Shown one piece after another: positions 54,834-63,143 of a stretch of 64,000 nucleotides of DNA. Each line of letters opens with the position of its first letter. Positions within the stretch are counted from its first letter, which is position 1. The position numbers were made by a program, and so were the translations under genes. The DNA is taken from the NCBI RefSeq assembly GCF_016775705.1, contig NZ_CP068760.1, positions 2,480,001 to 2,544,000 on the forward strand. The letters run 5' to 3'. This DNA comes from Chryseobacterium cucumeris. Its GTDB lineage: Bacteria; Bacteroidota; Bacteroidia; Flavobacteriales; Weeksellaceae. The notes below the pieces were generated by a model that saw only the letters and a list, made by a program, of their open reading frames with translations, did no database searches and was not told where the DNA came from.

Positions 54834-56168
54834 ATGTCTTTAAATGTCATTGATTTAATTAAAGGACAATTAGGTCCCGCATTGGTTTCACAGGCTGCAT
54901 CGCAGTTTGGAGAAAGTGAATCCGGTATTTCTAAAGCAATTGGCGGATTATTACCTGCTGTAGTAGGTGGATTAGCCAATAATGCAGATAAGCCTGGCGT
55001 TGTGGATGCAATTACACAAGCCTCTTCAAGTGGAATTTTAGGAAATTTATTAGGAGGTTCGTCCAGCAGTCCTGTTATTTCAAACTTGTTGTCTTCCATT
55101 TTTGGAGATAAAGTAGGTGCATTAGTGAATTCCATTGCCAGTTTTTCAGGTGTCAGCAATACCTCTGCAGGTTCTTTGTTAAACCTGGTGACTGGAGCTA
55201 CCGTAGGCACTATTGGAAAATATGCAGCAGACAATAATCTGGGTGCTTCAGGTATTTCCAGCTTACTGCATGATCAGAAAGGCATTGTTTCTTCTTTACT
55301 GCCAGCAGGTCTTTCTTTGGCATCCTTTGGATTAGGAGCTGAGAATTGGTTTGGACAGGCTAAAGAAACGGTTTCTTCAGTAACGTCTACTGCTAAAGAT
55401 AACATCGCAGAAGGTGTTGCTACAGCAAGAGAAAATGTTTCAGAAGGAGCAAGAGAAGTAAGAGAACGATTTGAAAATAATAACAACAATAATCAAGGCG
55501 GAGGTTCAATCTGGAAATGGTTGCTTCCGCTTTTATTATTGATAGCTGCTGCTTATTTCTTATGGAAACAGTGTGAGAAAAAGCAGACGACTACCACTAC
55601 TACCACAACATCTGACTCAGCAGCAACCAGTACAGCAACAACAGATACTGCTGCTACAACGGGAACAGCAACACCTGCTCCGGCAACAGCTAAAACAGAT
55701 GAAGACATTGATCTTAACGGAGTGATGTTAAAAGGTTATAAAGGAGGAATGGAAGATCAGATGATTACATTCCTGAAATCCGGAAACTACAAAAATGCCG
55801 CTGATGATGCAGCATTGAAAGATAAGTGGTACGATTTCGATCACGTAAATTTCAAAATGGGAAGTGCAACTGAGCTTGAGGCAGGTTCACAAGGACAATT
55901 GGATAACCTGGTGGCTATCCTTAAGGCTTTCCCAGATGCAAAAATCAAAATCGGAGGTTATACGGATAAAACCGGAAACGAAGCCAACAATGTAAAACTA
56001 TCAAAAGCCAGAGCTGAATATATCAAGGCTGCTTTAGTAAAAGCAGGAGTTGGTGCTCAGGTTTTAGAAGCTGAAGGCTATGGAAGTAAATTTGCTAAAG
56101 TTGATGCTACAGCTTCTGATGCTGAAAGAGCTGCAGACAGAAAAATGGCTGTAAGATTTGCTAAATAA
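54834..56168 (+). CDS. DUF937-OmpA hybrid membrane protein
   Basis: 444 residues, no signal peptide. A DUF937-like domain fills the N-terminus (about 5-150, 'SQFGESESGISKAIGGLLPAVVGGLANNA'). An alanine-rich amphipathic stretch (about 175-215, 'KDNIAEGVATARENVSEGAREVRERF') precedes one membrane helix (about 226-245, 'WKWLLPLLLLIAAAYFLWK'). A Thr/Ala-rich linker then leads to an OmpA-like peptidoglycan-binding domain (about 330-444, 'KIGGYTDKTGNEANNVKLSKARAEYI'). It would place DUF937 in the cytoplasm and OmpA in the periplasm. Confidence 0.87.
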   Translation: MSLNVIDLIKGQLGPALVSQAASQFGESESGISKAIGGLLPAVVGGLANNADKPGVVDAITQASSSGILGNLLGGSSSSPVISNLLSSIFGDKVGALVNSIASFSGVSNTSAGSLLNLVTGATVGTIGKYAADNNLGASGISSLLHDQKGIVSSLLPAGLSLASFGLGAENWFGQAKETVSSVTSTAKDNIAEGVATARENVSEGAREVRERFENNNNNNQGGGSIWKWLLPLLLLIAAAYFLWKQCEKKQTTTTTTTTSDSAATSTATTDTAATTGTATPAPATAKTDEDIDLNGVMLKGYKGGMEDQMITFLKSGNYKNAADDAALKDKWYDFDHVNFKMGSATELEAGSQGQLDNLVAILKAFPDAKIKIGGYTDKTGNEANNVKLSKARAEYIKAALVKAGVGAQVLEAEGYGSKFAKVDATASDAERAADRKMAVRFAK

Positions 56169-56191
56169 TCTTTAGATTCAATAAAAATTAG

Positions 56192-56222
56192 ATCCCGGAA
56201 AGCAAATTTCCGGGATTTTTTT
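56192..56222 (+). terminator. Terminator of the DUF937-OmpA gene
   Basis: ATCCCGGAA and TTCCGGGAT around AGCAAA, followed by seven T. Confidence 0.93.
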
Positions 56223-56255
56223 ATGCGATGATTTTTCTGTTTACATTTATTTAAT

Positions 56256-56263
56256 TAAATTTG
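56256..56263 (+). promoter_or_regulatory. Candidate -7 element of mntH
   Basis: TAAATTTG matches TAnnTTTG, 19 bases before the ATG. It overlaps by two bases the operator-like palindrome at 56262-56279. Confidence 0.45.
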
Positions 56264-56279
56264 TTAGTCATTTCTAACA
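56262..56279. promoter_or_regulatory. Candidate metal-regulator operator in front of mntH
   Basis: TGTTAG-TCATTT-CTAACA is a perfect inverted repeat between the -7 element and the start codon, a place where a bound repressor would block initiation. The TTAG/CTAA arms resemble those of DtxR/MntR-family operators. Regulator identity is inference; no regulator gene lies in the window. Confidence 0.45.
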
Positions 56280-56282
56280 TTT

Positions 56283-57617
56283 ATGAACTTCAATATAAAG
56301 AGCGCCTGGCGAAAAGATAAAACAAACCATTCCCTATCAGAGGTTTATTCATCAATCAAAGTCCCTAAAAATGCAACTTTCTGGAGAAAGTATCTTGCAT
56401 TTGCAGGACCAGGACTGATGATTGCCGTAGGTTATATGGATCCGGGAAACTGGGCAACAGATATTGCAGGAGGAGCCCAGTTTGGATATACCCTTCTTTC
56501 AGTGATTCTTATTTCAAACATTTTTGCAATGGTTTTACAGCACTTGTCTGTAAAACTTGGGGTAGTTGCAGAAAGAGATCTTGCCCAGGCCTGCAGAGAC
56601 CACTTCAGTCCTACCACGAATTTTATTCTTTGGGTGTTCTGCGAAATCGCCATTGCGGCCTGTGATCTTGCCGAGGTTATCGGTTCTGCTATTGCGTTAA
56701 ATTTGCTATTTCATATCCCACTGACCTGGGGAATTGTTATTACAACAGTAGATGTATTAATCATCCTTTTACTTCAGGCAAAAGGCTTCCGATGGATCGA
56801 AAGTATTGTAGGAGGACTTATTTTCATTATTTTGGCGTGTTTCGTATATGAAATCATTATTTCAAAACCTGCTTTCAATGAGATTCTGGGAGGTTTGGTT
56901 CCACAAAAGGAAATCATTCAGAATCCTGCCATGCTTTATATAGCAATCGGGATTTTAGGAGCTACCGTAATGCCACACAATCTGTATCTGCACAGCAGTA
57001 TTGTACAGACCAGAGATTATACCCGTGATACCGAAGGAAAAAAAGAAGCCATAAAGTTTGCCACCATAGACAGTACCGTTTCATTAATGTTGGCATTTTT
57101 CATCAATGCAGCAATTCTTATTCTTGCTGCTGCTACATTCCATACTACAGGTAATGAACATGTGGCGGATATTCATGATGCCTATAAAATGTTAACCCCT
57201 ATTCTGGGAGCTTCTATGGCCAGTATTGCATTTGCCATTGCTTTATTAGCATCCGGACAAAATTCAACATTAACTGGAACTCTTGCCGGACAGATCGTCA
57301 TGGAAGGCTTCCTGAATATCAGATTAAAACCATGGCTGAGACGATTGATCACCAGACTTATTGCTGTAATTCCGGCACTTATTGTTGCCATTCTTTACGG
57401 AGAACAGGGAACAACTGAATTATTGGTTTTAAGCCAGGTAATTCTTTCCATGCAGCTTAGTTTTGCAGTTGTTCCATTGGTGATGTTTACCAATGACAAA
57501 GCTAAAATGGGAGAATTTGTCAATAAACCATTCCTGAAAGTCTGTGTATGGATTATTTCCATTATTATTATTGTTTTAAACCTTTATCTGTTATATCAGA
57601 CATTTACAGGAGAATAA
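56283..57617 (+). CDS. mntH: Nramp-family proton-coupled Mn2+/Fe2+ importer
   Basis: 444 residues, about eleven helices. The metal-binding helix 1 motif 'DPGNWATD' has D53 and N56, and helix 6 has 'GATVMPHNLYLHSS' with M230 and H232, the complete Nramp coordinating set (Asp, Asn, Met) that prefers Mn2+ and Fe2+ over Ca2+ or Mg2+. It lies in the inner membrane. An operator-like palindrome sits directly before the start codon. Single-gene unit. Confidence 0.95.
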   Translation: MNFNIKSAWRKDKTNHSLSEVYSSIKVPKNATFWRKYLAFAGPGLMIAVGYMDPGNWATDIAGGAQFGYTLLSVILISNIFAMVLQHLSVKLGVVAERDLAQACRDHFSPTTNFILWVFCEIAIAACDLAEVIGSAIALNLLFHIPLTWGIVITTVDVLIILLLQAKGFRWIESIVGGLIFIILACFVYEIIISKPAFNEILGGLVPQKEIIQNPAMLYIAIGILGATVMPHNLYLHSSIVQTRDYTRDTEGKKEAIKFATIDSTVSLMLAFFINAAILILAAATFHTTGNEHVADIHDAYKMLTPILGASMASIAFAIALLASGQNSTLTGTLAGQIVMEGFLNIRLKPWLRRLITRLIAVIPALIVAILYGEQGTTELLVLSQVILSMQLSFAVVPLVMFTNDKAKMGEFVNKPFLKVCVWIISIIIIVLNLYLLYQTFTGE

Positions 57618-57660
57618 AGGTACAATGACCGTTTTTAAATTGACTGTTGGGCATTGTTAA

Positions 57661-57969
57661 AGTGAATAGTCAATAGTCAATTTTTGCTGCGCAAAGTCAA
57701 TTATTAATCATACCCCTACAACCAATTCACAAGCAAAGCGGATTGACATCTTCACCATTGATAAGTGAATAGTCAATGGTCAATTTTTGCTGCGCAAAGT
57801 CAATTATTAATCATACCCCTACAACCAATTTACAAGCAAAGCGGATTGACATCTTTACCATTGATAAATGAATAGTCAATAGTCAATTTTTGCTTCGCAA
57901 AGTCAATTATTAATCTTACCCTACAACAAATTCACACGCGAAGCGCATTGATGTATTCACGATTCACCA
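57661..57969 (+). repeat. Three tandem 103-bp intergenic repeats
   Basis: Units begin at 57661, 57764 and 57867, exactly 103 bases apart. Units 1 and 2 differ at only a few places; unit 3 is more diverged in its second half. Each contains GAATAGTCAAT, TTTTTGCT(G/T)CGCAAAGTCAATTATTAATC and GCAAAGCGGATTGAC-like segments. No ORF or known RNA runs across them, and there are no distinct spacers, so this is not CRISPR. Confidence 0.9.
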
Positions 57970-58050
57970 TTACTTCTTTTTCTGCCTTAATGTCCAGATT
58001 TCAGATTTGGCAGACTCTTTGTCAAACAATCAGTAAATAAATATTGAATT

Positions 58051-58587
58051 ATGGAAAACCAGGATATTAACGAAGAAAGCATCAATAATCAGGAAGAAAA
58101 CAATGTTCAGAATGACGCAACATCACAGGACAATGTGACAGCTGCACCTTCTCCGGAGGAACTTTTGGCAGAAGAGAAAGACCGTTACATCAGACTGTAT
58201 GCTGAATTCGAAAATTATAAAAAAAGAACAAGCAAGGAGAAGATGGAATTCTTCCAGTATGCCAACCAGGAGATGATGGTTTCAATGTTAGGAGTTTTGG
58301 ATGATTTTGAAAGAGCTTTAAAAGAAATCGCTAAAAACGGAAATCCGGCTGATCTTCAGGGTGTGGAGCTTATCTATCAGAAATTCAAGAATAAACTTAC
58401 CGAAAAAGGTTTACAAACAATGGAAGTAAAGGCTGGTGACAGCTTTAATGTTGATTTCCATGAAGCGATTACCCAGATCCCTGCTCCATCGGAAGATTTG
58501 AAAGGAAAAATCGTAGACGTTATTGAAACAGGGTACACTTTAAATGATAAAGTAATCCGTTTTGCAAAAGTAGTAACAGGAAATTAA
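58051..58587 (+). CDS. grpE: Nucleotide exchange factor GrpE
   Basis: 178 residues. The N-terminal acidic tail (1-45) is followed by the long coiled coil ('EEKDRYIRLYAEFENYKKRTSKEKMEF') and the beta-wing domain with 'GDSFNVDFHEAITQIPAP' and 'DVIETGYTLNDKVIRFAKVVT', the GrpE signature. It releases ADP from DnaK in the chaperone cycle. Followed 98 bases later by dnaJ; dnaK itself is not in the window. Confidence 0.96.
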   Translation: MENQDINEESINNQEENNVQNDATSQDNVTAAPSPEELLAEEKDRYIRLYAEFENYKKRTSKEKMEFFQYANQEMMVSMLGVLDDFERALKEIAKNGNPADLQGVELIYQKFKNKLTEKGLQTMEVKAGDSFNVDFHEAITQIPAPSEDLKGKIVDVIETGYTLNDKVIRFAKVVTGN

Positions 58588-58598
58588 AATTCATAAAT

Positions 58599-58663
58599 GA
58601 TAAATGATGAGTGATAATTGAATGTTTCACTTATTAGCTTTAGAATATCTTTTATCATTTATC
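58599..58663 (+). promoter_or_regulatory. Inverted repeat between grpE and dnaJ
   Basis: GATAAATGAT (58599-58608) and ATCATTTATC (58654-58663) are a perfect 10-base inverted repeat spaced by 45 bases, with further partial pairing around it. It could form a hairpin in the grpE-dnaJ mRNA and adjust their ratio; inference. Confidence 0.4.
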
Positions 58664-58685
58664 AACAATCAATTATAAAATTGTC

Positions 58686-59804
58686 ATGTCAAAAAGAGAT
58701 TATTACGAGGTTCTTGAGATCAGCAAATCTGCATCAGCCGACGAAATAAAAAAAGCATACCGTAAAATGGCCATCAAATTCCACCCGGATAAAAATCCGG
58801 GAGATAAAGAGGCTGAGGAAAAATTTAAAGAAGCTGCTGAGGCTTATGAAGTTCTGAGCGATGATCAGAAACGTGCCAGATACGACCAGTTCGGACATGC
58901 CGGAATGGGTGGAAATGGCGGTTTCGGAGGCGGAGGCTTCGGAGGCGGAATGAATATGGAGGATATTTTCAGTCAGTTTGGAGATATTTTCGGTGGCGGT
59001 TTCGGAGGATTCGGCGGTGGCGGTGGAGGCCGTCAGCAGGTGAAAGGTTCTAATTTAAGAATCAGAATCAAGCTGAACCTTGAGGAAATGGTAAACGGTA
59101 CTCAGAAAACCATCAAAGTAAAGAAAATGAAGATGGCGGAAGGTGCCACTTCAAAAACATGTCCTACCTGTAACGGTTCCGGTGTTCAGTTAAAAGTGAT
59201 GAACACGATGTTCGGTCAGATGCAGACTCAAACTACCTGCGGTACATGTCAGGGAATTGGAAAAGTTGCTGACAAAATTCCTGCAGGGGCGAATGCACAG
59301 GGTCTTATTAAAGATGAAGAGGAAATTACCATCAACATTCCGGCAGGGGCAAGAGACGGTATCCAGCTTAATGTAAGAGGAAAAGGAAATGATGCCCCAT
59401 TTGGAGGTGTTCCGGGAGACTTATTGGTGATTATTGAAGAGGAAGTAGATCAAACGATCAAAAGAGAAGGTGATAATCTTCACCAGGAATTATATGTTTC
59501 ATTTGCTGAAGCTGCTTTAGGAACCAAGAAAGAAATTCCTACCGTTGGCGGAAAAGTGAAAATTACCGTTGATCCGGGAACTCAGTCCGGAAAAATCTTA
59601 AGATTGGCAGGAAAAGGACTTCCGAGCATCGACAGCTATGGTAAAGGAGATATGTTCATCCACATCAATGTATGGACACCGCAAAAGCTCACCAAAGAGC
59701 AGAAGGAATTCTTTGAAAAGCAGATGTCCAGCGGAGAAATGGTTGCAGAACCATCCGGAAAGGAAAAAACTTTTTTTGATAAAGTAAAAGATTTATTCAA
59801 TTAA
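58686..59804 (+). CDS. dnaJ: Chaperone DnaJ with only one of two zinc centres
   Basis: 372 residues. J domain 1-70 with HPD at 33-35; a Gly/Phe-rich region (72-116); a client-binding domain; and a zinc-finger region that holds only two CxxCxGxG motifs, C159/C162 ('CPTCNGSG') and C185/C188 ('CGTCQGIG'). Canonical DnaJ has four. By spacing the two retained ones match the inner motifs 2 and 3 (zinc centre II); motifs 1 and 4 are gone. The substrate-binding part ('[21 protein letters not shown]', 'GDLLV') and C-terminal dimerisation end are complete. Co-chaperone of DnaK. Confidence 0.95.
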   Translation: MSKRDYYEVLEISKSASADEIKKAYRKMAIKFHPDKNPGDKEAEEKFKEAAEAYEVLSDDQKRARYDQFGHAGMGGNGGFGGGGFGGGMNMEDIFSQFGDIFGGGFGGFGGGGGGRQQVKGSNLRIRIKLNLEEMVNGTQKTIKVKKMKMAEGATSKTCPTCNGSGVQLKVMNTMFGQMQTQTTCGTCQGIGKVADKIPAGANAQGLIKDEEEITINIPAGARDGIQLNVRGKGNDAPFGGVPGDLLVIIEEEVDQTIKREGDNLHQELYVSFAEAALGTKKEIPTVGGKVKITVDPGTQSGKILRLAGKGLPSIDSYGKGDMFIHINVWTPQKLTKEQKEFFEKQMSSGEMVAEPSGKEKTFFDKVKDLFN

Positions 59805-59807
59805 TAT

Positions 59808-59838
59808 AAAAAAGAGACTTGTAAAAAGTCTCTTTTTT
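59808..59838 (+). terminator. Terminator of the grpE-dnaJ unit
   Basis: AAAAAAGAGACTT and AAGTCTCTTTTTT around five bases, a perfect stem with a T tail. Confidence 0.92.
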
Positions 59839-59985
59839 GCTTTGAAGAAGGCTCCGCTTTTGTGGCAATGAAAAGAGCAAACAGTGACTATTTTGTTACT
59901 GAAAAAGCTTTATCAATAAACCTATGCTTATAGGAAATCAACCTACGTTGTTTCAACTTTTTGATATTCCTTTTAGTGGCAATGG

Positions 59986-60058
59986 CTTCGACAGGCTCAG
60001 CCTGACAATGTTTAAAATTTTGATTGATATTTGGGTTATCAACCTGAGCCTGTCGAAG
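59986..60058. repeat. Inverted-repeat element with CTTCGACAGGCTCAG arms
   Basis: CTTCGACAGGCTCAG (59986-60000) and its exact complement CTGAGCCTGTCGAAG (60044-60058) enclose 43 bases. This 15-base motif is a well-known dispersed intergenic repeat in many bacteria, used by REP-like or MITE-like elements. Apart from terminators the 59805-60212 gap holds nothing else I can support. Confidence 0.65.
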
Positions 60059-60151
60059 GGTTATCAATAAGAAAACCTTATGATTAATCTCGAGTATTAA
60101 TTGAGGCCCATCAACTTTAATTCATTTAACTAAAAGATATTGAATGAACCT

Positions 60152-60189
60152 AAAAAAAGTCCTGTACTCTCTTGAATACAGGACTTTTT
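60152..60189 (-). terminator. Terminator of the DUF808 gene
   Basis: AAAAAGTCCTGTA and TACAGGACTTTTT around 10 bases; on the minus strand T residues follow. It ends 24 bases before the stop codon at 60213. Confidence 0.9.
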
Positions 60190-60212
60190 GATTATTTAAT
60201 TTTAATTCTGTT

Positions 60213-61094
60213 TTATTTTTTTGTCGCCAGAGAATAGATTCCTTTTCCTAAAGTGAAAACCAATACTGCAGCAATTCCCCCTACAAGACCGAAAGTAAAC
60301 TCTTTCAGCATAGAAGGCCACGTTGGAAGCAGCTCATGTAAATAATGAATATTATGAGCAAAAATTCCTCCTGAAACCAGAATCAAAGCAATCGTTCCTA
60401 CAACTCCTAAAAGTTTGATGATAACTGGTAAAGCCTTTACCAATAAATGACCAAGCTTGGAGAAGAATCCTTTGTCATGACTCTTTTTAATCAAACTGAA
60501 ACCTGCATCATCCATTCTTACGATCAATGCAACAATTCCATATACTCCTACTGTTGCAATAAATGACACAAAAGTTACCGTTAAAATCTGTGTAAGAAGC
60601 GGATGTTCCTGCTGGATAACCGTTCCCAATGCAATAATTACAATTTCAATAGAAAGGATAAAATCTGTTCTGATCGCTGAGTTTATTTTTGCTTTTTCAG
60701 AAACTTCAGAGTTTTCTTCTTCGTCACTTTCTTCGATGACTTCGTGCCCTTTTTTGGAACGGTGGAACAGGAATTCTATAATTTTCTCTACTCCTTCAAA
60801 GGCAAGATATATTCCCCCTAAAATAAGAATCATTTCAATAGCCGGTTTGTACAGCCAGTTGAGAAGAAAGGCAATAGGAAGAATGATCAGTTTATTGATA
60901 AATGATCCTTTGGTAATAGCCCACAGAACCGGAAGTTCTCTGGAGGAAAGAAAGCCGGTGGCTTTTTCTGCATTTACAGCCAGGTCGTCCCCTAAAATTC
61001 CTGCTGTCTTTTGTGTAGCAATCTTACTGGTAACTGCTACATCATCCATCAATGCAGCAATATCATCCAAAATAGCAAAAAAGCCTGATGCCAT
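60213..61094 (-). CDS. DUF808 (YedI-type) inner-membrane protein
   Basis: 293 residues. The start 'MASGFFAILDDIAALMDDVAVTSKIATQKTAGILGDDLAVNAE' is the DUF808 hallmark, followed by 'ELPVLWAITKGSFINKLIILPIAF' and about six helices, with a charged cytoplasmic loop ('SDEEENSEVSEKAKINSAIRTDFILS', about 123-148). The E. coli relative is YedI; function unknown. Its minus-strand -7 element TATTTTTG is at 61129-61136. Confidence 0.92.
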   Translation of the reverse strand: MASGFFAILDDIAALMDDVAVTSKIATQKTAGILGDDLAVNAEKATGFLSSRELPVLWAITKGSFINKLIILPIAFLLNWLYKPAIEMILILGGIYLAFEGVEKIIEFLFHRSKKGHEVIEESDEEENSEVSEKAKINSAIRTDFILSIEIVIIALGTVIQQEHPLLTQILTVTFVSFIATVGVYGIVALIVRMDDAGFSLIKKSHDKGFFSKLGHLLVKALPVIIKLLGVVGTIALILVSGGIFAHNIHYLHELLPTWPSMLKEFTFGLVGGIAAVLVFTLGKGIYSLATKK

Positions 61095-61128
61095 ATTTTA
61101 ATAATTTTTTAATCTTTGTTAAGTCCAG

Positions 61129-61136
61129 CAAAAATA
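61129..61136 (-). promoter_or_regulatory. Candidate -7 element of the DUF808 gene
   Basis: TATTTTTG on the minus strand matches TAnnTTTG, 34 bases upstream of the ATG at 61094. No TTG was found at the correct -33 distance. Confidence 0.35.
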
Positions 61137-61226
61137 ATTATTTAATTCCGTTTTTGGATTCATAATATGACAATAATTTTCAAAATTATGAGAATCATTA
61201 AGCAGTCCTTCACTTTCAATATTTTA

Positions 61227-61234
61227 TATCTTTG
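61227..61234 (+). promoter_or_regulatory. Candidate -7 element of the TPR gene
   Basis: TATCTTTG matches TAnnTTTG, 15 bases before the ATG at 61250. The -33 element is not recognisable. Confidence 0.45.
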
Positions 61235-61249
61235 TTTAAAACCTATTCA

Positions 61250-61744
61250 ATGGATAAAAACTGGGAAGACCAATTACAAAGTTTATGGCTACAACTGGGA
61301 ACGATAAGCAATGAAGCATTTATTCAGCACATTAAAAATCATGTAGAGTTACTTACAGATAACAATTCCCAGGCTATTGCCGATTTTGAAAGAGCCTGCG
61401 CTTTTGATTCCACCGGACATGAAAAGGAAGCAGAACCATTGTACAGATCGGCATTAGATCACGGATTAACCGGCCTACGAAGAAGAAGAGCAAGAATCCA
61501 GCTGGCAAGTACCTTAAGAAATAATGGAAAAACAGAGGAAAGCATTCATATTTTAAGGGAAGAAAAAGCCCATTATTCTGATGAGCTAAATGATGCAGTA
61601 GATTCCTTTTTAGCGCTGTCTCTTTCTTCGGCCGGGAAATATGAGGAAGCATTATCATTAACTTTAAAGGCACTTTCCCGCCATCTGCCAAGATACAACC
61701 GGTCTGTTTACAATTATGCCAAGGGCCTGCATAATGAATTGTAA
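61250..61744 (+). CDS. Small tetratricopeptide-repeat protein
   Basis: 164 residues from MDKNWEDQLQSL; a TTG six codons earlier lies inside the promoter and is rejected. The core 'ADFERACAFDSTGHEKEAEPLYRSALDHGLTGLRRRRARIQLASTL' and 'EESIHILREEKAHYSDELNDAVDSFLALSLSSAGKYEEALSLTLKAL' form about three TPR helix pairs. Related short TPR proteins are common in Bacteroidota; the partner protein is unknown. Followed 23 bases later by an esterase gene, probably in one unit. Confidence 0.87.
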   Translation: MDKNWEDQLQSLWLQLGTISNEAFIQHIKNHVELLTDNNSQAIADFERACAFDSTGHEKEAEPLYRSALDHGLTGLRRRRARIQLASTLRNNGKTEESIHILREEKAHYSDELNDAVDSFLALSLSSAGKYEEALSLTLKALSRHLPRYNRSVYNYAKGLHNEL

Positions 61745-61767
61745 TAATATTTTTTTATTTTTACTTT

Positions 61768-62637
61768 ATGAAAAAGCTCATTCTCCGGTATCATTTTTTC
61801 GCTATGGGATGTGTTGGCTTCGTGCTGCAGTCCTGTAATACGAAATTCAGGGTTTGGGTAGGTCCCGGAGGCCAGCAGAAGATTTACAATCTGAAATATG
61901 GTGAGCATAAAAGACAGAAAATGGATGTCTTTCTTCCCAAAAACTATGCTGAAGATACTCCTGTAGTACTTATCGTTCATGGCGGCGCCTGGACTTTGGG
62001 AAAAAAAGAGCATATGATCCAGGTTCAGAAGATGCTTTTTGAAAACAGGATTCCAAGCATCAATATGAATTACAGGCTGGTTTCTCCAAAGGAAAAAATC
62101 ACTTACAAACAACAGCTTGAAGATATTGCCCTTGCCATTGAAAAATTCAATTCCCTGGCGGAAAAAGCAGAGCTTCAGCCCAATAATTACATTCTTTTGG
62201 GAGAAAGTGCCGGCGGACATCTCGCCTTACTTTACGGATATCAGCATCCTGAACAGATCAAAAAAATCATCTCTTTAAGCGGCCCAACAGATTTTTACAG
62301 CTCAGAATATCTTAAATCGTTTTATTCAAAATATACTTCTCCTACTTTTCAAAAAGTAGTAGGAACTAAGTTTGACCGGAAAAATATGTCTGAAGCCTTC
62401 AAAGAAGCCAGTCCTATTGCTAATATTACCAATGTTCCTACATTGTTGTTTCAGGGAAACAATGATGTACTGGTCAACCAGCATCAGGGAATCGCCATGG
62501 ATTCAGCGCTTACCCAAATGAATATTCCGCATAAATTCATCTTTATGAAAGGAGCCGGGCATGCACCCAGATTTTTCAGTAAGAGAAAAAGAGACAGCAT
62601 TATCTATCCTAATATTCTGGAATGGATTAAAAAGTAA
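61768..62637 (+). CDS. Lipoprotein alpha/beta-hydrolase (carboxylesterase type)
   Basis: 289 residues. Type II signal peptide with lipobox 'VLQSC' (about 21-25). Esterase motifs: oxyanion-hole 'HGGAWTLGKKEH' (HGGxW), nucleophile S147 in 'GESAGG', acid in 'GNNDVLVNQHQG' and catalytic His in 'GAGHAPRF'. The family includes kynurenine formamidases and carboxylesterases of the BD-FAE/HSL type; substrate unknown. Lipid-anchored at the envelope. The right end of its gene abuts the 315-bp duplicated segment. Confidence 0.9.
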   Translation: MKKLILRYHFFAMGCVGFVLQSCNTKFRVWVGPGGQQKIYNLKYGEHKRQKMDVFLPKNYAEDTPVVLIVHGGAWTLGKKEHMIQVQKMLFENRIPSINMNYRLVSPKEKITYKQQLEDIALAIEKFNSLAEKAELQPNNYILLGESAGGHLALLYGYQHPEQIKKIISLSGPTDFYSSEYLKSFYSKYTSPTFQKVVGTKFDRKNMSEAFKEASPIANITNVPTLLFQGNNDVLVNQHQGIAMDSALTQMNIPHKFIFMKGAGHAPRFFSKRKRDSIIYPNILEWIKK

Positions 62638-62944
62638 AGATGTCTAACAGAATTTTTCTGATTATTAAACGCAAAGGATAATAATTACAGCACATCATTG
62701 TAAGAAAGCAAAGAAGTCATGACTTTGTCACTGATGAAGCTCACAAATATATCCATACGCTTAGAAAGAATCAATTTCATGATTCCTACCTTTGCTCTCT
62801 CAAAATAATACTCAATACAAATTAATCTTTGCGTTTAAAAAATTTATTGATAAGCAATAAAAAAGCCATCTCATGATTGAGACGGCTCTATATTTTTGAT
62901 TGAATTCTTTATCTATTCAAAGTCCTGATCTTCATATTTGGAAA
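62630..62944. repeat. Direct repeat, copy 1 (about 315 bp)
   Basis: This segment runs from the stop codon of the esterase gene to within the small gene at 62913. It matches 63042-63359 at well over 90% with a few single-base changes and small indels (offset 412 to 415 bases). It contains a terminator, intergenic DNA and the 3' end of a minus-strand gene. Confidence 0.9.
62862..62887 (-). terminator. Terminator of the small gene at 62913
   Basis: AGCCATCTCA and TGAGACGGCT form a stem (one G-U pair in the RNA) around TGAT; on the minus strand a T run follows. A second copy lies at 63279-63302. Confidence 0.75.
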
Positions 62945-63143
62945 GATCTTCTTTTTTCCCGAAAACAAATTTGATAATTACCGGAAGTGTTGTTACCAAT
63001 ACGATTACAATAATGATATATTCCAGTTTCTCTTTCAGGTTAAAAGTAAAGATGTCTAACAGATTTTTTTTAATTATTAAACGCAAAGGATAATAATTAC
63101 AATACATCATTGTAAGAAAGCAAAGAAGTCGTGACTTTGTCAC
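62913..63143 (-). CDS. Small membrane protein gene, probably 5'-truncated and fused to repeat DNA
   Basis: The open frame gives 76 residues. The C-terminal 41 (LKEKLEYIIIVIVLVTTLPV..., one helix, then a KYEDQDFE acidic end) look like a real small membrane protein. The N-terminal 35 (MTKSRLLCFL...) are encoded by copy 2 of the duplicated segment, which in copy 1 is noncoding. There is no ATG at the natural boundary, near 63041. I therefore think the gene lost its 5' end in the duplication and the present start is fortuitous. It may be a pseudogene. Confidence 0.45.
   Translation of the reverse strand: MTKSRLLCFLTMMYCNYYPLRLIIKKNLLDIFTFNLKEKLEYIIIVIVLVTTLPVIIKFVFGKKEDLSKYEDQDFE

Noticed and set aside
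57661..57969. CRISPR-like array
   Set aside because: The 103-bp units are contiguous and alike along their whole length; there are no variable spacers and no cas genes.
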